This document shows positions 8,421 to 16,244 of a stretch of 54,868 nt of DNA, in pieces. Position numbers and translations under genes: made by a program. A model generated the notes under the pieces. It did not search any database and was not told the DNA's origin. It was given only the letters and a program-made list of their open reading frames with translations. The stretch spans positions 1 through 54,868 of the forward strand of contig JAFTVM010000073.1 of the NCBI GenBank assembly GCA_017465745.1, read 5' to 3'. Origin of the DNA: Oscillospiraceae bacterium. GTDB lineage: Bacteria; Bacillota; Clostridia; Oscillospirales; Oscillospiraceae. Position 1 is the first letter of the stretch. Every line of letters begins with the position of its first letter.

Positions 8421-8721
8421 GACCGGCTCATAACAAGATCGCACACCCACATTTGAACCTGCTGAACACCCGGTTTCCACGCAGCCAGCTCAAGAACGGC
8501 AACCTCGCGGCACACGGAAGGATCCGCTTAATGCTGCTTGGTTCCCCACCTGACATGGTTCACGGGATTCCGTTGCGCAAGACCGATCTCTCAACACCAC
8601 TTACGTGTTCCAGACGGTACTCAGACAAGCCCGGGTGTGGGAATTCATCCCTGCTGTAGCGGATTGCAGGTATAGGGCACCGCTATCTCCCCGACTAGTG
8701 CGACCTTGTTATAAGCCGGTC
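8421..8721 (-). ncRNA. ffs: Signal recognition particle RNA, large Bacillus type
   Basis: On the minus strand the 5' region (8698-8721) and 3' region (8421-8444) pair over about 24 bases, closing the molecule as in the 270-300 nt SRP RNAs of Firmicutes. The domain IV hairpin is clear: CAGGTGGGGAACCAAGCAGC, with a GGAA tetraloop and the asymmetric AGCAGC side that binds Ffh. An Alu-type domain (GTCGGGGAGATAGCGGTGCCC region) lies near the 5' end. Mature ends are approximate; processing may trim the outer part of the closing helix. The RNA guides membrane proteins to the translocon with Ffh and FtsY. Confidence 0.95.
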
Positions 8722-8748
8722 AAGCCTAACAAGGCTATTTTGTTGTGA

Positions 8749-8970
8749 TTAGTTCAGCTTGGTCTCGATGAAGTCGGCCAGCTCCTGGAAGGTAGAGATC
8801 TTCTGATCCTCCATATCCAGCTCAATGCCCAGCTCGCTCTCCAGATCCATGATCATCTCAACGATGTCCAGGGAGTCGATGCCCAGGCTCTCGAAGGTGC
8901 TGTCGGGAGAGATTTCGCTCTCATCGATCTCCAGCTGCTTGGCAGCGTACTTAGCAAGCTTTTCGTACAT
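8749..8970 (-). CDS. acpP: Acyl carrier protein
   Basis: This 73-residue acidic four-helix carrier for fatty-acid synthesis has its phosphopantetheine attachment serine in GIDSLDIVE. I chose the ATG at 8970, which has GGAGG eight bases upstream and gives the usual MYEKLAKYAAKQL start; the longer frame to 9039 adds a basic leader atypical of ACPs. Its own promoter is at 9011-9039. No fatty-acid genes are nearby, so it could be the housekeeping ACP or a second copy. A phosphopantetheinyl transferase gene lies elsewhere in the window (46145-46729). Confidence 0.95.
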   Translation of the reverse strand: MYEKLAKYAAKQLEIDESEISPDSTFESLGIDSLDIVEMIMDLESELGIELDMEDQKISTFQELADFIETKLN

Positions 8971-9010
8971 AGTTGGTTCCTCCGATCTTTTCTTCGCATT
9001 ATCCTTACCT

Positions 9011-9039
9011 ATTCTAGTATAAGATGCGGGATTTGTCAA
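9011..9039 (-). promoter_or_regulatory. Promoter of acpP
   Basis: On the minus strand a perfect TTGACA (9034-9039), a 17-base spacer and TAGAAT (9011-9016) precede the gene. Confidence 0.8.
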
Positions 9040-9146
9040 TGATTGATTTCTGAAAGCATGTTAAAACATGCAGATTAACTCGGTTTTTCGCCGTTTCCGC
9101 AGATGATCTTCCCGGCATATTTCGAACAATTATACTTTATTTGTTG

Positions 9147-10385
9147 TCAACTATTGGTTGCATCCGGCTTTTCGGCGCATATTCCGGCAGCAAATGCCGT
9201 CGCCCAGGCGATCTGCAGATTGAAACCGCCGGTGTAGGCGTCGCAGTCGATGATCTCGCCTGCGAAGTACAGTCCCGGCACCTTTTTCGACTGCATGGTC
9301 TTCGGATCGATCTCCCCGGTCTTGACGCCGCCGGAGGTAATGATAGCTTCTGCTACGGGGCGCTTACCGGTAATCTCCACCGGGAACGCCTTCAAAAGCT
9401 CCACCAGCGCCCGGCGCTTCTGCTTGGTCAGGGAATTGGCCTGGAGGGCAGGATCGATGTCCAGCCGCCGCAGCACAACAGGGATCATACTCCTGGGCAG
9501 CAGGTCCGTCAACGCGTTCTCCATGGCCCGGTTCTGGTACATTTCCAGATCCCGCAGGATCCGGTCGTTGAGCTTGGCTTCCTCCAGGGCGGGCTTCAGG
9601 TCGATGACCAGCTTACACCCCTCCCCTTTCAGGTGGCAGCTGGCACTAAGCACCGTGGGTCCGGAGACACCGAAGTGCGTGAACAGCAGCTCGCCAAAGT
9701 CCTTATAGAGGACTTTTTTCTTGGCGTTCACCAGCTTGACAGCCACATTGCGCAGCGCCAGTCCCTGCATATCGGGGCAGTCGTCGCCTTCGCATTCCAG
9801 AGGCACCAGGCTGCCCTGGGGCTCAATGATGGTGTGACCCAGCGCCTTCGCCATGGTGTAGCCGTCGCCGGTGGATCCGGTGGCAGGATAGGACACGCCG
9901 CCGGTGGCCAGGATCACCCAGCCCGCAGAAATGGTCTCCCGGTCGGTGCGGACACCGCAGACCTGACCATTATCAGTCAGAATTTCCTTTACACGGGCGG
10001 TCTGAACAGCAACACAGCTGCGGCGCAGCTCACTTTGCAGGCAGTCCAGAATAGACTGGGACTTGTCCGTCACCGGGAAGACCCGGTTACCCCGCTCGGT
10101 TTTCAGGGAGCAGCCGTGGCTTTCAAAGAATTCCATGCTCCGTTTGGGCGGGAATGCTGTCAGGGCGCTGTAGAGAAACCGGCCGTTCCGGGGTACATTC
10201 TGCAGCACTTCTTCGGCGGTGCAGTTGTTGGTGACATTGCAGCGGCCTTTGCCGGTGATCAGCAGCTTCTTGCCCATACGGTCGTTGCGCTCCAGCAGAA
10301 GCACCTTTTTCCCCTGCCCTGCCGCGGTAATGGCGGCGAACATACCCGCAGGGCCGCCGCCGATGATGATTCCGTCGTAATTCAT
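9147..10385 (-). CDS. FAD-dependent oxidoreductase of the HI0933/YhiN/BaiN family
   Basis: This 412-residue flavoprotein has an N-terminal dinucleotide-binding motif GGGPAGMFAA, then LLLERNDRMGKKLLITGKGR and the family signature GRCNVTN. The C-terminal GLYFAGEIIDCDAYTGGFN is the FAD-binding end of the family. Members are widespread flavoproteins; one relative, BaiN, is linked to bile-acid dehydroxylation in clostridia, but family membership alone does not show that here. Its ATG overlaps the TGA of the upstream RpiR regulator (ATGA), so the two are co-translated and the regulator probably acts on this gene. Confidence 0.93.
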   Translation of the reverse strand: MNYDGIIIGGGPAGMFAAITAAGQGKKVLLLERNDRMGKKLLITGKGRCNVTNNCTAEEVLQNVPRNGRFLYSALTAFPPKRSMEFFESHGCSLKTERGNRVFPVTDKSQSILDCLQSELRRSCVAVQTARVKEILTDNGQVCGVRTDRETISAGWVILATGGVSYPATGSTGDGYTMAKALGHTIIEPQGSLVPLECEGDDCPDMQGLALRNVAVKLVNAKKKVLYKDFGELLFTHFGVSGPTVLSASCHLKGEGCKLVIDLKPALEEAKLNDRILRDLEMYQNRAMENALTDLLPRSMIPVVLRRLDIDPALQANSLTKQKRRALVELLKAFPVEITGKRPVAEAIITSGGVKTGEIDPKTMQSKKVPGLYFAGEIIDCDAYTGGFNLQIAWATAFAAGICAEKPDATNS

Positions 10386-11251
10386 TTCCGATCCACCCGC
10401 TTTTCATAGACGTGATATTCTTCCCACACATGCTCCAGGGCATCCAGCGTCCGGGACAGTTCCTTCTCCCGTTTGGATGCAATGGCCACGATGAGCGCGT
10501 TGACGATGCTCAGAGGCGCCACCAGGCTGTCCACCAGGGACACCATGTCACTCTTTGTCACCAGCACATGGTCACAGCACTGGCCCAAAGGGGACTGGCT
10601 GGAGTCAGTGACACCGATGACGGTGGCGCCGGTGGTGCGGCAGTACTCTGCCCCCTTGGTGGTGGAAACGGAATACCGTGGAAAGCTGAAGGCAATGACG
10701 GCGTCTTCGGCATTGATGCCCACGATCTTCTCGAACATCTCCACGCTGCCGGAGGTGGTGACGATGTGAACATTCTGGAACATGTAGTTGAGGTAATAGC
10801 CCAGGAAATTCGCCAGGGGCGCCACGGACCGGGATCCCAGGACAAAGATCCGCTTTGCTTTCAGCAACGCATCCACAGCGGCAGAAAACTCCCTGCGGTC
10901 CAGGGTCTCATCGGTCTGGCGCAGCTTTTCCATATCGGAATGAAGCACCATGCTTACCACATCCTGGTCACCGATGCGGTCGTTGGCCACCTCGATGCGC
11001 TGGACGGCGGTAAGACGGTTGAGCACCATCTCCTGCATGGCTTTCTGCATGCTGGGGTACCCGTCGAAGCCCAGATCCACGGCGAAGCGAACCACCGTGG
11101 ATTCACTGACGCCCACGGTCTTGCCCAGGCGGTTGGCGGTCATGAAGGCCGCTTTGTCATAGGATTCGGTAATGTAGCGGGCAATGGTCCGCTGGCCCTT
11201 GGAAAAGGTGTGGGCCTTTTCCTGCAGGATGGTCAGAATATCGGTACTCAT
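10382..11251 (-). CDS. MurR/RpiR family transcriptional regulator
   Basis: This 289-residue protein has an N-terminal RpiR helix-turn-helix (GKTVGVSESTVVRFAVDLGFDGYPS) and a C-terminal SIS sugar-phosphate-binding domain (around FVLGSRSVAPLA and VIAFSFPRYS). The ATG at 11251 follows GGGAGG at a good distance; the longer frame to 11311 covers the promoter. RpiR proteins usually sense a phosphosugar, but the partner gene here is a flavoprotein, so the effector is unclear. A strong promoter lies at 11283-11311. Confidence 0.93.
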   Translation of the reverse strand: MSTDILTILQEKAHTFSKGQRTIARYITESYDKAAFMTANRLGKTVGVSESTVVRFAVDLGFDGYPSMQKAMQEMVLNRLTAVQRIEVANDRIGDQDVVSMVLHSDMEKLRQTDETLDRREFSAAVDALLKAKRIFVLGSRSVAPLANFLGYYLNYMFQNVHIVTTSGSVEMFEKIVGINAEDAVIAFSFPRYSVSTTKGAEYCRTTGATVIGVTDSSQSPLGQCCDHVLVTKSDMVSLVDSLVAPLSIVNALIVAIASKREKELSRTLDALEHVWEEYHVYEKRVDRK

Positions 11252-11282
11252 AATTGCCTCCCTGTGAAATTCTTTTGTCCAC

Positions 11283-11311
11283 ATCATAGCAAAATCCCCC
11301 TGCATTTGCAA
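11283..11311 (-). promoter_or_regulatory. Promoter of the RpiR-flavoprotein operon
   Basis: TTGCAA (11306-11311), a 17-base spacer and TATGAT (11283-11288) on the minus strand. The spacer and -35 fall inside the stem-loop after rluB. Confidence 0.65.
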
Positions 11312-11322
11312 GGGGATTATCC
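11290..11322 (-). terminator. Stem-loop after rluB, overlapping the next promoter
   Basis: Arms AATCCCC and GGGGATT flank a TGCATTTGCA core that is itself self-complementary. On the minus strand the structure is followed by TTTTGC, so it can end the rluB transcript. It overlaps the -35 and spacer of the RpiR promoter and could also be an operator. Confidence 0.5.
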
Positions 11323-11336
11323 AAAAATTGCAAAAT

Positions 11337-12044
11337 TCATTTAAGCGCCCGGACTTCGCCGGCCGTCAGGTAACGCCATTTTCCCTTGGGCAGGTCACCG
11401 AGTTTGAGGCTGCCTTCGCTGATACGGATCAGGCGGCGCACTTCCATGCCCGCCATGGCGCACATGCGCCGGACCTGGCGGTTTCGCCCCTCATGGATGG
11501 TTACCAGCAACTCCGCCCGGTCGTCAGCACGGGGCGGGCAGGAAAGCTTGACATCGGGCGTCCGAATGGTATAGCCGTCCAGGGTCACGGGTTTTTTCAG
11601 GCTTTCGAGTTTCTCCGGGGTGTATCTGTCCACGATGACACGGTAGGTTTTGTTCACTTCATGCTTCGGATGCATGAGAGAATTGGCGAAATCACCGTCA
11701 TTTGTAAACAAAAGCAGTCCCTCAGAGTCCATGTCCAGCCGCCCCACAGGGTACACCCGGACACCACAGTCAGCAACCAGCTGGGCGGCGTTTTTCCGGC
11801 CCTTTTCATCGGACAGGGTCGTCACAAAGCCCCGGGGCTTATGGAGCATTAAGTACACAAATTCACTTTGGGACGGGAGCAGCTTCCCGTCCAGCAGGAT
11901 CTCATCGGTTTCGGGGTCGGCACTGCAGCCCAGAGCGGCCACATGTCCGTTGACGCTGACCCGCCCGGCGGAGATAAGCTCCTCCGCCTTCCGCCGGGAG
12001 CAGACGCCCCGGGATGCAAGAATCTTCTGCAAGCGTTCCATCAT
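11337..12044 (-). CDS. rluB: Pseudouridine synthase, RsuA/RluB family
   Basis: This 235-residue rRNA pseudouridine synthase has an N-terminal S4 RNA-binding domain (MERLQKILASRGVCSRRKAEELI), the catalytic GRLDMDSEGLLL with the active-site Asp, and the C-terminal EGRNRQVRRM. These mark RluB-type enzymes that act on 23S rRNA. The ATG at 12044 follows GAGGAG; this Shine-Dalgarno lies at the end of the palindromic element at 12049-12128. The neighbourhood (scpAB, D-Ala carboxypeptidase, rluB) resembles that of B. subtilis rluB. Confidence 0.95.
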   Translation of the reverse strand: MMERLQKILASRGVCSRRKAEELISAGRVSVNGHVAALGCSADPETDEILLDGKLLPSQSEFVYLMLHKPRGFVTTLSDEKGRKNAAQLVADCGVRVYPVGRLDMDSEGLLLFTNDGDFANSLMHPKHEVNKTYRVIVDRYTPEKLESLKKPVTLDGYTIRTPDVKLSCPPRADDRAELLVTIHEGRNRQVRRMCAMAGMEVRRLIRISEGSLKLGDLPKGKWRYLTAGEVRALK

Positions 12045-12048
12045 TTCT

Positions 12049-12128
12049 ATCTCCTCGTAGCGGGGCGATGCCCGCATCGCCCAAAAGAAATACATAATCC
12101 GGGTCGATGCAGGCATCGACCCTACGAA
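12049..12128. repeat. Palindromic intergenic element between dacA and rluB
   Basis: This short element consists of two palindromes, GGGCGATGC-CC-GCATCGCCC and GGGTCGATGC-AG-GCATCGACCC, separated by about 20 AT-rich bases. The outer ends, TCGTAG and CTACGA, are inverted repeats of each other. The layout resembles REP/BIME-type or non-autonomous mobile repeats. On the minus strand its first end contains the TAG stop codon of dacA, and its other end contributes CTACGAGGAG, the ribosome binding site of rluB. No other copy was seen in the window. Confidence 0.7.
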
Positions 12129-13201
12129 AATATACGATCCCAGAAAGAGGTCTCCTCCGGGATCCGCTCTATTGTTTCGCCGTAATGCATGGCCACTTTT
12201 CCCACAGCTTTTCCGTCCACCTTCACCCACGCAAAGCCGGCATCTGCTCCGGCCACGACAGGGGCGTAGACAAATCCGCTGCCGATGGGCGTAATCGTCA
12301 CCTGCTCCCCCTCCGCCAGTGGGTAGGAAAAATCCTCCGCCGCCAGCAGCTGGACATATGCATTCTCGCCGCCCTCCACCTCGGCAGTTCCCAGGCATTC
12401 CCCCACCGACAAAATTGTTTCAACGTGATATTTTGAAAATCCATCCTCCAGCAGGGCCGCATGGTCTGCCCAGTCGTCAGGGGCGTTGATGGTGACCGCC
12501 ACCAGCCGCCGCCCCTGGCGGGTGGCGCTGGATACCAGGATCCGTCCGGCAGCTTTCGTAAACCCCGTCTTGACACCGTCGGCGCCTTCCACCTGCCACA
12601 GGAGTTTATTGTGATTACGCAGGCTCCGATTCCCCACCGTGACGGTGCGGGTGGATACGGTCTGGCGGAAAATTGGATTATCCATTGCATAGGCAGCCAG
12701 AAGCGCCAGATCCCGGGCAGTGGAATGGTGATTGGGGGCATCCAGGCCGTGGGGGTTGACAAAATGGGTGTTCGTTAATCCGATGCGGGCGGCTTCATCG
12801 TTCATCAGTTGGGCAAACCCCTCCACGGTGCCGCCGCAGTAGATGGCGAGAGCCACCGCCGCGTCGTTGCCGCTGTGCAGCATCAGCCCATACAGCAGCT
12901 CCTGCACCGTCAGCACCTCCCCCGCCCGCAGGTACAGGGAGGACCCCTCGATGCCCACGGCCTCTTCCGGGATCCGCACCCGGTCGAGAACATTGCACTG
13001 CTCGCAGACCACCAGCGCGGTCATGATCTTGGTGGTGCTGGCGATCAGGCTCCGACCGTCGGCGTTTCGCTCGAAAATCACCCGTCCCGTTGCCGTGTCC
13101 AGCAATATCGCCTTTTCGGCAGAAATGGCATCGGCAGACAGCGGAAAAAACAGGACGGCGGCCATGAGTACAGCCGCCGTCCCGGCAAACATTCTTTTCA
13201 T
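12122..13201 (-). CDS. D-alanyl-D-alanine carboxypeptidase (PBP5/DacA family)
   Basis: This exported serine peptidase of about 359 residues trims pentapeptide side chains of peptidoglycan. A signal peptide (MKRMFAGTAAVLMAAVLFF, cleavage after SADA) is followed by the three penicillin-binding motifs: STTK (55-58), SGN (110-112) and KTG (211-213), and a short C-terminal beta domain. The start could be GTG at 13210 or ATG at 13201; I prefer the ATG, preceded by GTGAGG. The stop codon falls inside the palindromic element at 12049-12128. Next to gerW and scpAB it may be a sporulation DacB/DacF-like enzyme, but a general DacA role is equally possible. Confidence 0.93.
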   Translation of the reverse strand: MKRMFAGTAAVLMAAVLFFPLSADAISAEKAILLDTATGRVIFERNADGRSLIASTTKIMTALVVCEQCNVLDRVRIPEEAVGIEGSSLYLRAGEVLTVQELLYGLMLHSGNDAAVALAIYCGGTVEGFAQLMNDEAARIGLTNTHFVNPHGLDAPNHHSTARDLALLAAYAMDNPIFRQTVSTRTVTVGNRSLRNHNKLLWQVEGADGVKTGFTKAAGRILVSSATRQGRRLVAVTINAPDDWADHAALLEDGFSKYHVETILSVGECLGTAEVEGGENAYVQLLAAEDFSYPLAEGEQVTITPIGSGFVYAPVVAGADAGFAWVKVDGKAVGKVAMHYGETIERIPEETSFWDRIFS

Positions 13202-13240
13202 TTTCCTCACCCGGGGTTAGCTTGTCCCGGCCGGGAAAAA

Positions 13241-13630
13241 TTATACCTCTTTGTTGGTGTGGGAGTCAATGAATGCGGAGACCTTGTCCAGGGTGTCGGG
13301 GATCATCTCCACCAGGCGGTCTGCAGTCGTAGATGCTGCCGCTGCCACGGGGATCATCCGGACGGTGCCGCCCGTGACCACCAGGAAGCCCACGGGGCTG
13401 ACCTTGACGCCGCCGCCTGCGCCGCCGCCGAAGGGATTCTCCATCTTGTTCAGATTCCTGGAAACGAAATCGGAACCGCCGCCGCCGAAGCCAATGCTGA
13501 CCTTGGACACGGGAATGATGGTAGTGCCGTCGGGGGTGGTAATGGGCTGACCCACCACGGTATTGGCATCGATCATCTCACGGATCCTCTGGAGCATACC
13601 CTCCATCATATTTGGAACACTGTTGCTCAT
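13241..13630 (-). CDS. ytfJ: GerW family spore protein (YtfJ)
   Basis: This 129-residue protein contains the family's glycine-rich centre (SIGFGGGGSDF and FGGGAGGGVKVSPVGFLVV). GerW/YtfJ is a forespore protein needed for a normal germination response in Bacillus. The ATG at 13630 overlaps the TGA of the upstream DUF2953 gene; the same pair (ytfI-ytfJ) is adjacent in Bacillus. The longer frame to 13783 is inside the upstream gene. This is good evidence that the organism forms endospores. Confidence 0.95.
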   Translation of the reverse strand: MSNSVPNMMEGMLQRIREMIDANTVVGQPITTPDGTTIIPVSKVSIGFGGGGSDFVSRNLNKMENPFGGGAGGGVKVSPVGFLVVTGGTVRMIPVAAAASTTADRLVEMIPDTLDKVSAFIDSHTNKEV

Positions 13631-14409
13631 TTCACTGCACCGCCTTTTCTTTTCTTCATGATTTTCAAAAATTCCATAAGCGCACGGAACGCAAATTTGA
13701 ATACTGCCGCCAGAATCCGGCCCAACGTGATCGTCAGGTCCAGCCGGGCGATGACCTTTGTTTCGGAAGCTTCGAAGTCGCACTCCACTTCCAGATCCCG
13801 CTTTTGTATGACCAGGAAACGCTCCAGCCGGGGCAGAAGGTTTCCCAATGCGGCCCAGGCCCGGCCATAATTGATGGCAAGATCACAGGGATCGTCGGAG
13901 GCCATGATCAGCTTCAGCTCCAGCCGGTTGACCCGGAGCTTCCTGCGGAAATCCCCCAGGAAATCGAAAACAATAGGGACCAAACTCAGAAAATCCGTCC
14001 AGCTGCCGCCGGCTTCTTCCCTGGGCTCCTCCCGGGGTCTTGGCTCCTTCTTGATCTTGCCGGGGATTTTGTCCAGGTTCGGGTATTTTTCTTCCAGCGG
14101 CGTCTCAGGAGGCTCAGCAGGTGGCTGCTTCACCGGAGGTGCGGGAGGTTTTTCCGGTGTGGGCGGCTCCTGAACGGGCGGCTTCGGTTCCGCAGGCGCG
14201 GGAGCCTGCGTCTCCTCAGGCTTTTTCTCTTCCCTGGGTTTCTTTTCTTTCTTCGGTTTCTTTTCCTTCTTCTTTGCGGGAAGGATTTTGATACGGATTG
14301 GGCCTGCGATGACAGCCAGGTAAATGCCCGCGGCGTTATACTTGAAGCTGACGCCCAGGGGCAGAATCGCCAGACCCACCAGGATGGCAAGCGCGATCCA
14401 CCAGCCCAT
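13627..14409 (-). CDS. DUF2953 domain protein (YtfI-like)
   Basis: This 260-residue protein has an N-terminal membrane segment (WWIALAILVGLAILPLGVSF), a long Lys/Glu/Pro-rich linker (about residues 45-120) and a C-terminal DUF2953 domain (LRVNRLELKLIMASDDPCD onward, with a hydrophobic end). The ATG at 14409 follows AAGGAGG and overlaps the scpB stop by one base (TGATG). Co-occurrence with GerW suggests a spore or forespore-membrane role; the molecular function is unknown. Confidence 0.88.
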   Translation of the reverse strand: MGWWIALAILVGLAILPLGVSFKYNAAGIYLAVIAGPIRIKILPAKKKEKKPKKEKKPREEKKPEETQAPAPAEPKPPVQEPPTPEKPPAPPVKQPPAEPPETPLEEKYPNLDKIPGKIKKEPRPREEPREEAGGSWTDFLSLVPIVFDFLGDFRRKLRVNRLELKLIMASDDPCDLAINYGRAWAALGNLLPRLERFLVIQKRDLEVECDFEASETKVIARLDLTITLGRILAAVFKFAFRALMEFLKIMKKRKGGAVK

Positions 14410-14960
14410 CAGCACCCCTCCTTCTGCTCTTCGACAGGTTCGCCAAAGCTGACCTTCTCGATGGGCGGAAGCTCTTCCAGGGAGGTAAGACCAAAGGTAC
14501 GCAGGAACGCGTCGGTGGTCCGGTACTGGATAGGCCGGCCGGGGACATTGAGCCGTCCCGCCTCCTCGATGAGCCTCTTGTTCATCAGGGCAGAGATGGA
14601 ATAGCTGCTGTCCACGCCCCGGATCTGCTCCACCATGGCCTTGGTGGCCGGCTGATAGTAGGCGATGATGGTCAGCGCCTCCAGCTGGGAGGAGGAAAGC
14701 TTCGGGGGCTTGCGGGTCTCCAGGGCTTTGGTGACGTAATCCGCCATCTCACCGGAAGACACCATCTGGTAGCCCTGTTCCAGCTTCAGGATGCGGATGC
14801 CACGGCGCTCGTAGGCATACTGGTCAGCCAGGGCATCGGCTGCCGCCATGACTTCATCCACATCCGTTTCCAGCGCCATGGCCAGCCGGGCGGCATCGAT
14901 GCGCTCGCCTGCTGCAAAGAGGACGGCCTCAATGGCTCTTTGCATTTCTTCTCGTTCCAC
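14409..14960 (-). CDS. scpB: Segregation and condensation protein B
   Basis: This 183-residue winged-helix kleisin partner of the Smc-ScpA condensin has two tandem winged-helix domains. Typical sequence is seen around LSSSQLEALTIIAYYQPATK and GRPIQYRTTDAFLRTFGL. The GTG at 14960 has GGAGG nine bases upstream, lying across the end of scpA; an ATG five codons later is possible. It is four bases downstream of scpA, hence coupled. Confidence 0.96.
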   Translation of the reverse strand: MEREEMQRAIEAVLFAAGERIDAARLAMALETDVDEVMAAADALADQYAYERRGIRILKLEQGYQMVSSGEMADYVTKALETRKPPKLSSSQLEALTIIAYYQPATKAMVEQIRGVDSSYSISALMNKRLIEEAGRLNVPGRPIQYRTTDAFLRTFGLTSLEELPPIEKVSFGEPVEEQKEGC

Positions 14961-14964
14961 GAAG

Positions 14965-15750
14965 TCAATCCTCCTTCTTGTCTTTGTTCAGCAGCCGGAC
15001 ATTGGGGTCCTCGCCGCTGGTATCACCCTCCAGGACAGCGGAGCCTGTCTTGCACAGCTCCAGGATGGCCAGAAAAGTGGCCACGATCTCCGACCGGCTG
15101 CGGTTGCCCCTGAAGAGGTTTTTCAGCTTCTCCACACCCCGCAGCAGAAGCTGTCGCAGGACTTCACCTGCCTTGCGGGTGACGGGGTAAGGCTCCTTGC
15201 CTACGATGCCCATGAAGTTCATGGTGGGCGGCGGGAGCTGATTGGCACTGCGCTCGGCGATCATGTCAAAGGCCCGCAGCAGGTCCGACGGATCGTGGCG
15301 ATATTCGTAGCCACGCTTTTTCGGCAGCGGCTCCGGATTCTTGGTGAAGATGCACCGGCCGATCTCATTTCTCGGCTCCAGCACCCCGATGGCCATGCGG
15401 ATCTGCTCGATGGCCTCCTTGCGCTGGCGCTCCACCAGGCTCTGGCGCAGCAGATCCAGTTCACTCTCCGCCTCCGCCTGCTCGGCGGCCGACAGGAGCA
15501 TCTTGGTCTTGATGAGCATCAGATGGGAGGCCATGGTGATGAATTCACTGGCGATCTCCATATCCAGCCGCTTCATCTCGTCCAGATACGCCAGGTACTG
15601 TTCCAGAATGGCGGTGATGGACACATCCTGGATCTCGATCTTATTTTTGCTCAAAAGCAGGAAAATAACATCCAGCGGGCCCTGAAAATCCTCCATTTCC
15701 TCGGTGCGGGTATGGACGATGCCCTCCAGATGATACTGAGGCTTGCTCAT
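14965..15750 (-). CDS. scpA: Segregation and condensation protein A
   Basis: This 261-residue kleisin subunit of the bacterial condensin complex has the family N-terminus FQGPLDVIFLLLSKNKIEIQ, which binds Smc, a central ASEFITMASHLMLIKTKMLL helix, and a C-terminal winged helix. The ATG follows GAGGAGG. It is the first gene of a six-gene operon (scpA, scpB, DUF2953, gerW, dacA, rluB) with a good promoter at 15781-15809. Confidence 0.97.
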   Translation of the reverse strand: MSKPQYHLEGIVHTRTEEMEDFQGPLDVIFLLLSKNKIEIQDVSITAILEQYLAYLDEMKRLDMEIASEFITMASHLMLIKTKMLLSAAEQAEAESELDLLRQSLVERQRKEAIEQIRMAIGVLEPRNEIGRCIFTKNPEPLPKKRGYEYRHDPSDLLRAFDMIAERSANQLPPPTMNFMGIVGKEPYPVTRKAGEVLRQLLLRGVEKLKNLFRGNRSRSEIVATFLAILELCKTGSAVLEGDTSGEDPNVRLLNKDKKED

Positions 15751-15780
15751 ATTGCCTCCTCAAAAAACAGACTTTTGTGC

Positions 15781-15809
15781 ATTATACCATTATTTCCCGA
15801 ACTTCGCAA
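15781..15809 (-). promoter_or_regulatory. Promoter of the scpA operon
   Basis: TTGCGA (15804-15809), a 17-base spacer and TATAAT (15781-15786) on the minus strand, 31 bases before the scpA start. Confidence 0.7.
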
Positions 15810-15836
15810 GAGCTTCAGCAAAATTTACAGAAACGA

Positions 15837-15865
15837 TTGCTTTTCGCGGCGGAATGTGGTATGAT
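15837..15865 (+). promoter_or_regulatory. Promoter of the small membrane protein gene
   Basis: TTGCTT at 15837-15842, a 17-base spacer and TATGAT at 15860-15865. It is divergent from the scpA promoter. Confidence 0.6.
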
Positions 15866-15903
15866 GACAAAAATTGATCAATATGTTCCGGGAGGGATCC
15901 ATT

Positions 15904-16194
15904 GTGGCAAGTAGAAACCGTTTTAAGGAATTGGAGCAGATGATGACCCGCATTCTCATTGCGGATGTGGTGGTTTTCGGCCTGTTTTTGCTGTTTGCCG
16001 GCCTCGGCGTGGCGGCAATGAAGGTGATCTGCGCCATCGTTACCATCATTGTGTCCGGTCTGTGTCTGGCATTTCTGTACATGACGGGCGTGACGAAAAA
16101 ACGCGCCGGCCTGTGGATGGTGGTGGGCTTCGCCAGTGTTCTGGTTTGCCTGCTGGTGAGCCTGATCTGCAACTACCCTTCTCCCCTGAAGTAA
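15904..16194 (+). CDS. Small three-helix membrane protein, unknown function
   Basis: This 96-residue protein has a short basic N-terminus and three hydrophobic segments (ILIADVVVFGLFLLFAGLGV, VICAIVTIIVSGLCLAFLY and MVVGFASVLVCLLVSLIC). The GTG at 15904 is chosen because GGGAGGG lies at the right distance; the ATG codons upstream have no ribosome binding site. It is monocistronic with its own promoter and terminator. No domain recognised. Confidence 0.75.
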   Translation: MASRNRFKELEQMMTRILIADVVVFGLFLLFAGLGVAAMKVICAIVTIIVSGLCLAFLYMTGVTKKRAGLWMVVGFASVLVCLLVSLICNYPSPLK

Positions 16195-16206
16195 GTACAT
16201 AACGTG

Positions 16207-16241
16207 AAAGCGGTGACAGTTTTGGCTGTCACCGCTTTTTT
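16207..16241. terminator. Bidirectional terminator
   Basis: A 13-base stem (AAAGCGGTGACAG and its complement) with a 6-base loop has T runs on both strands, between convergent genes. Confidence 0.9.
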
Positions 16242-16244
16242 GCG

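Noticed and set aside
8723-8740. Terminator between acpP and the SRP RNA
   Set aside because: The AGCC/GGCT stem has only four pairs and no T run on the minus strand.
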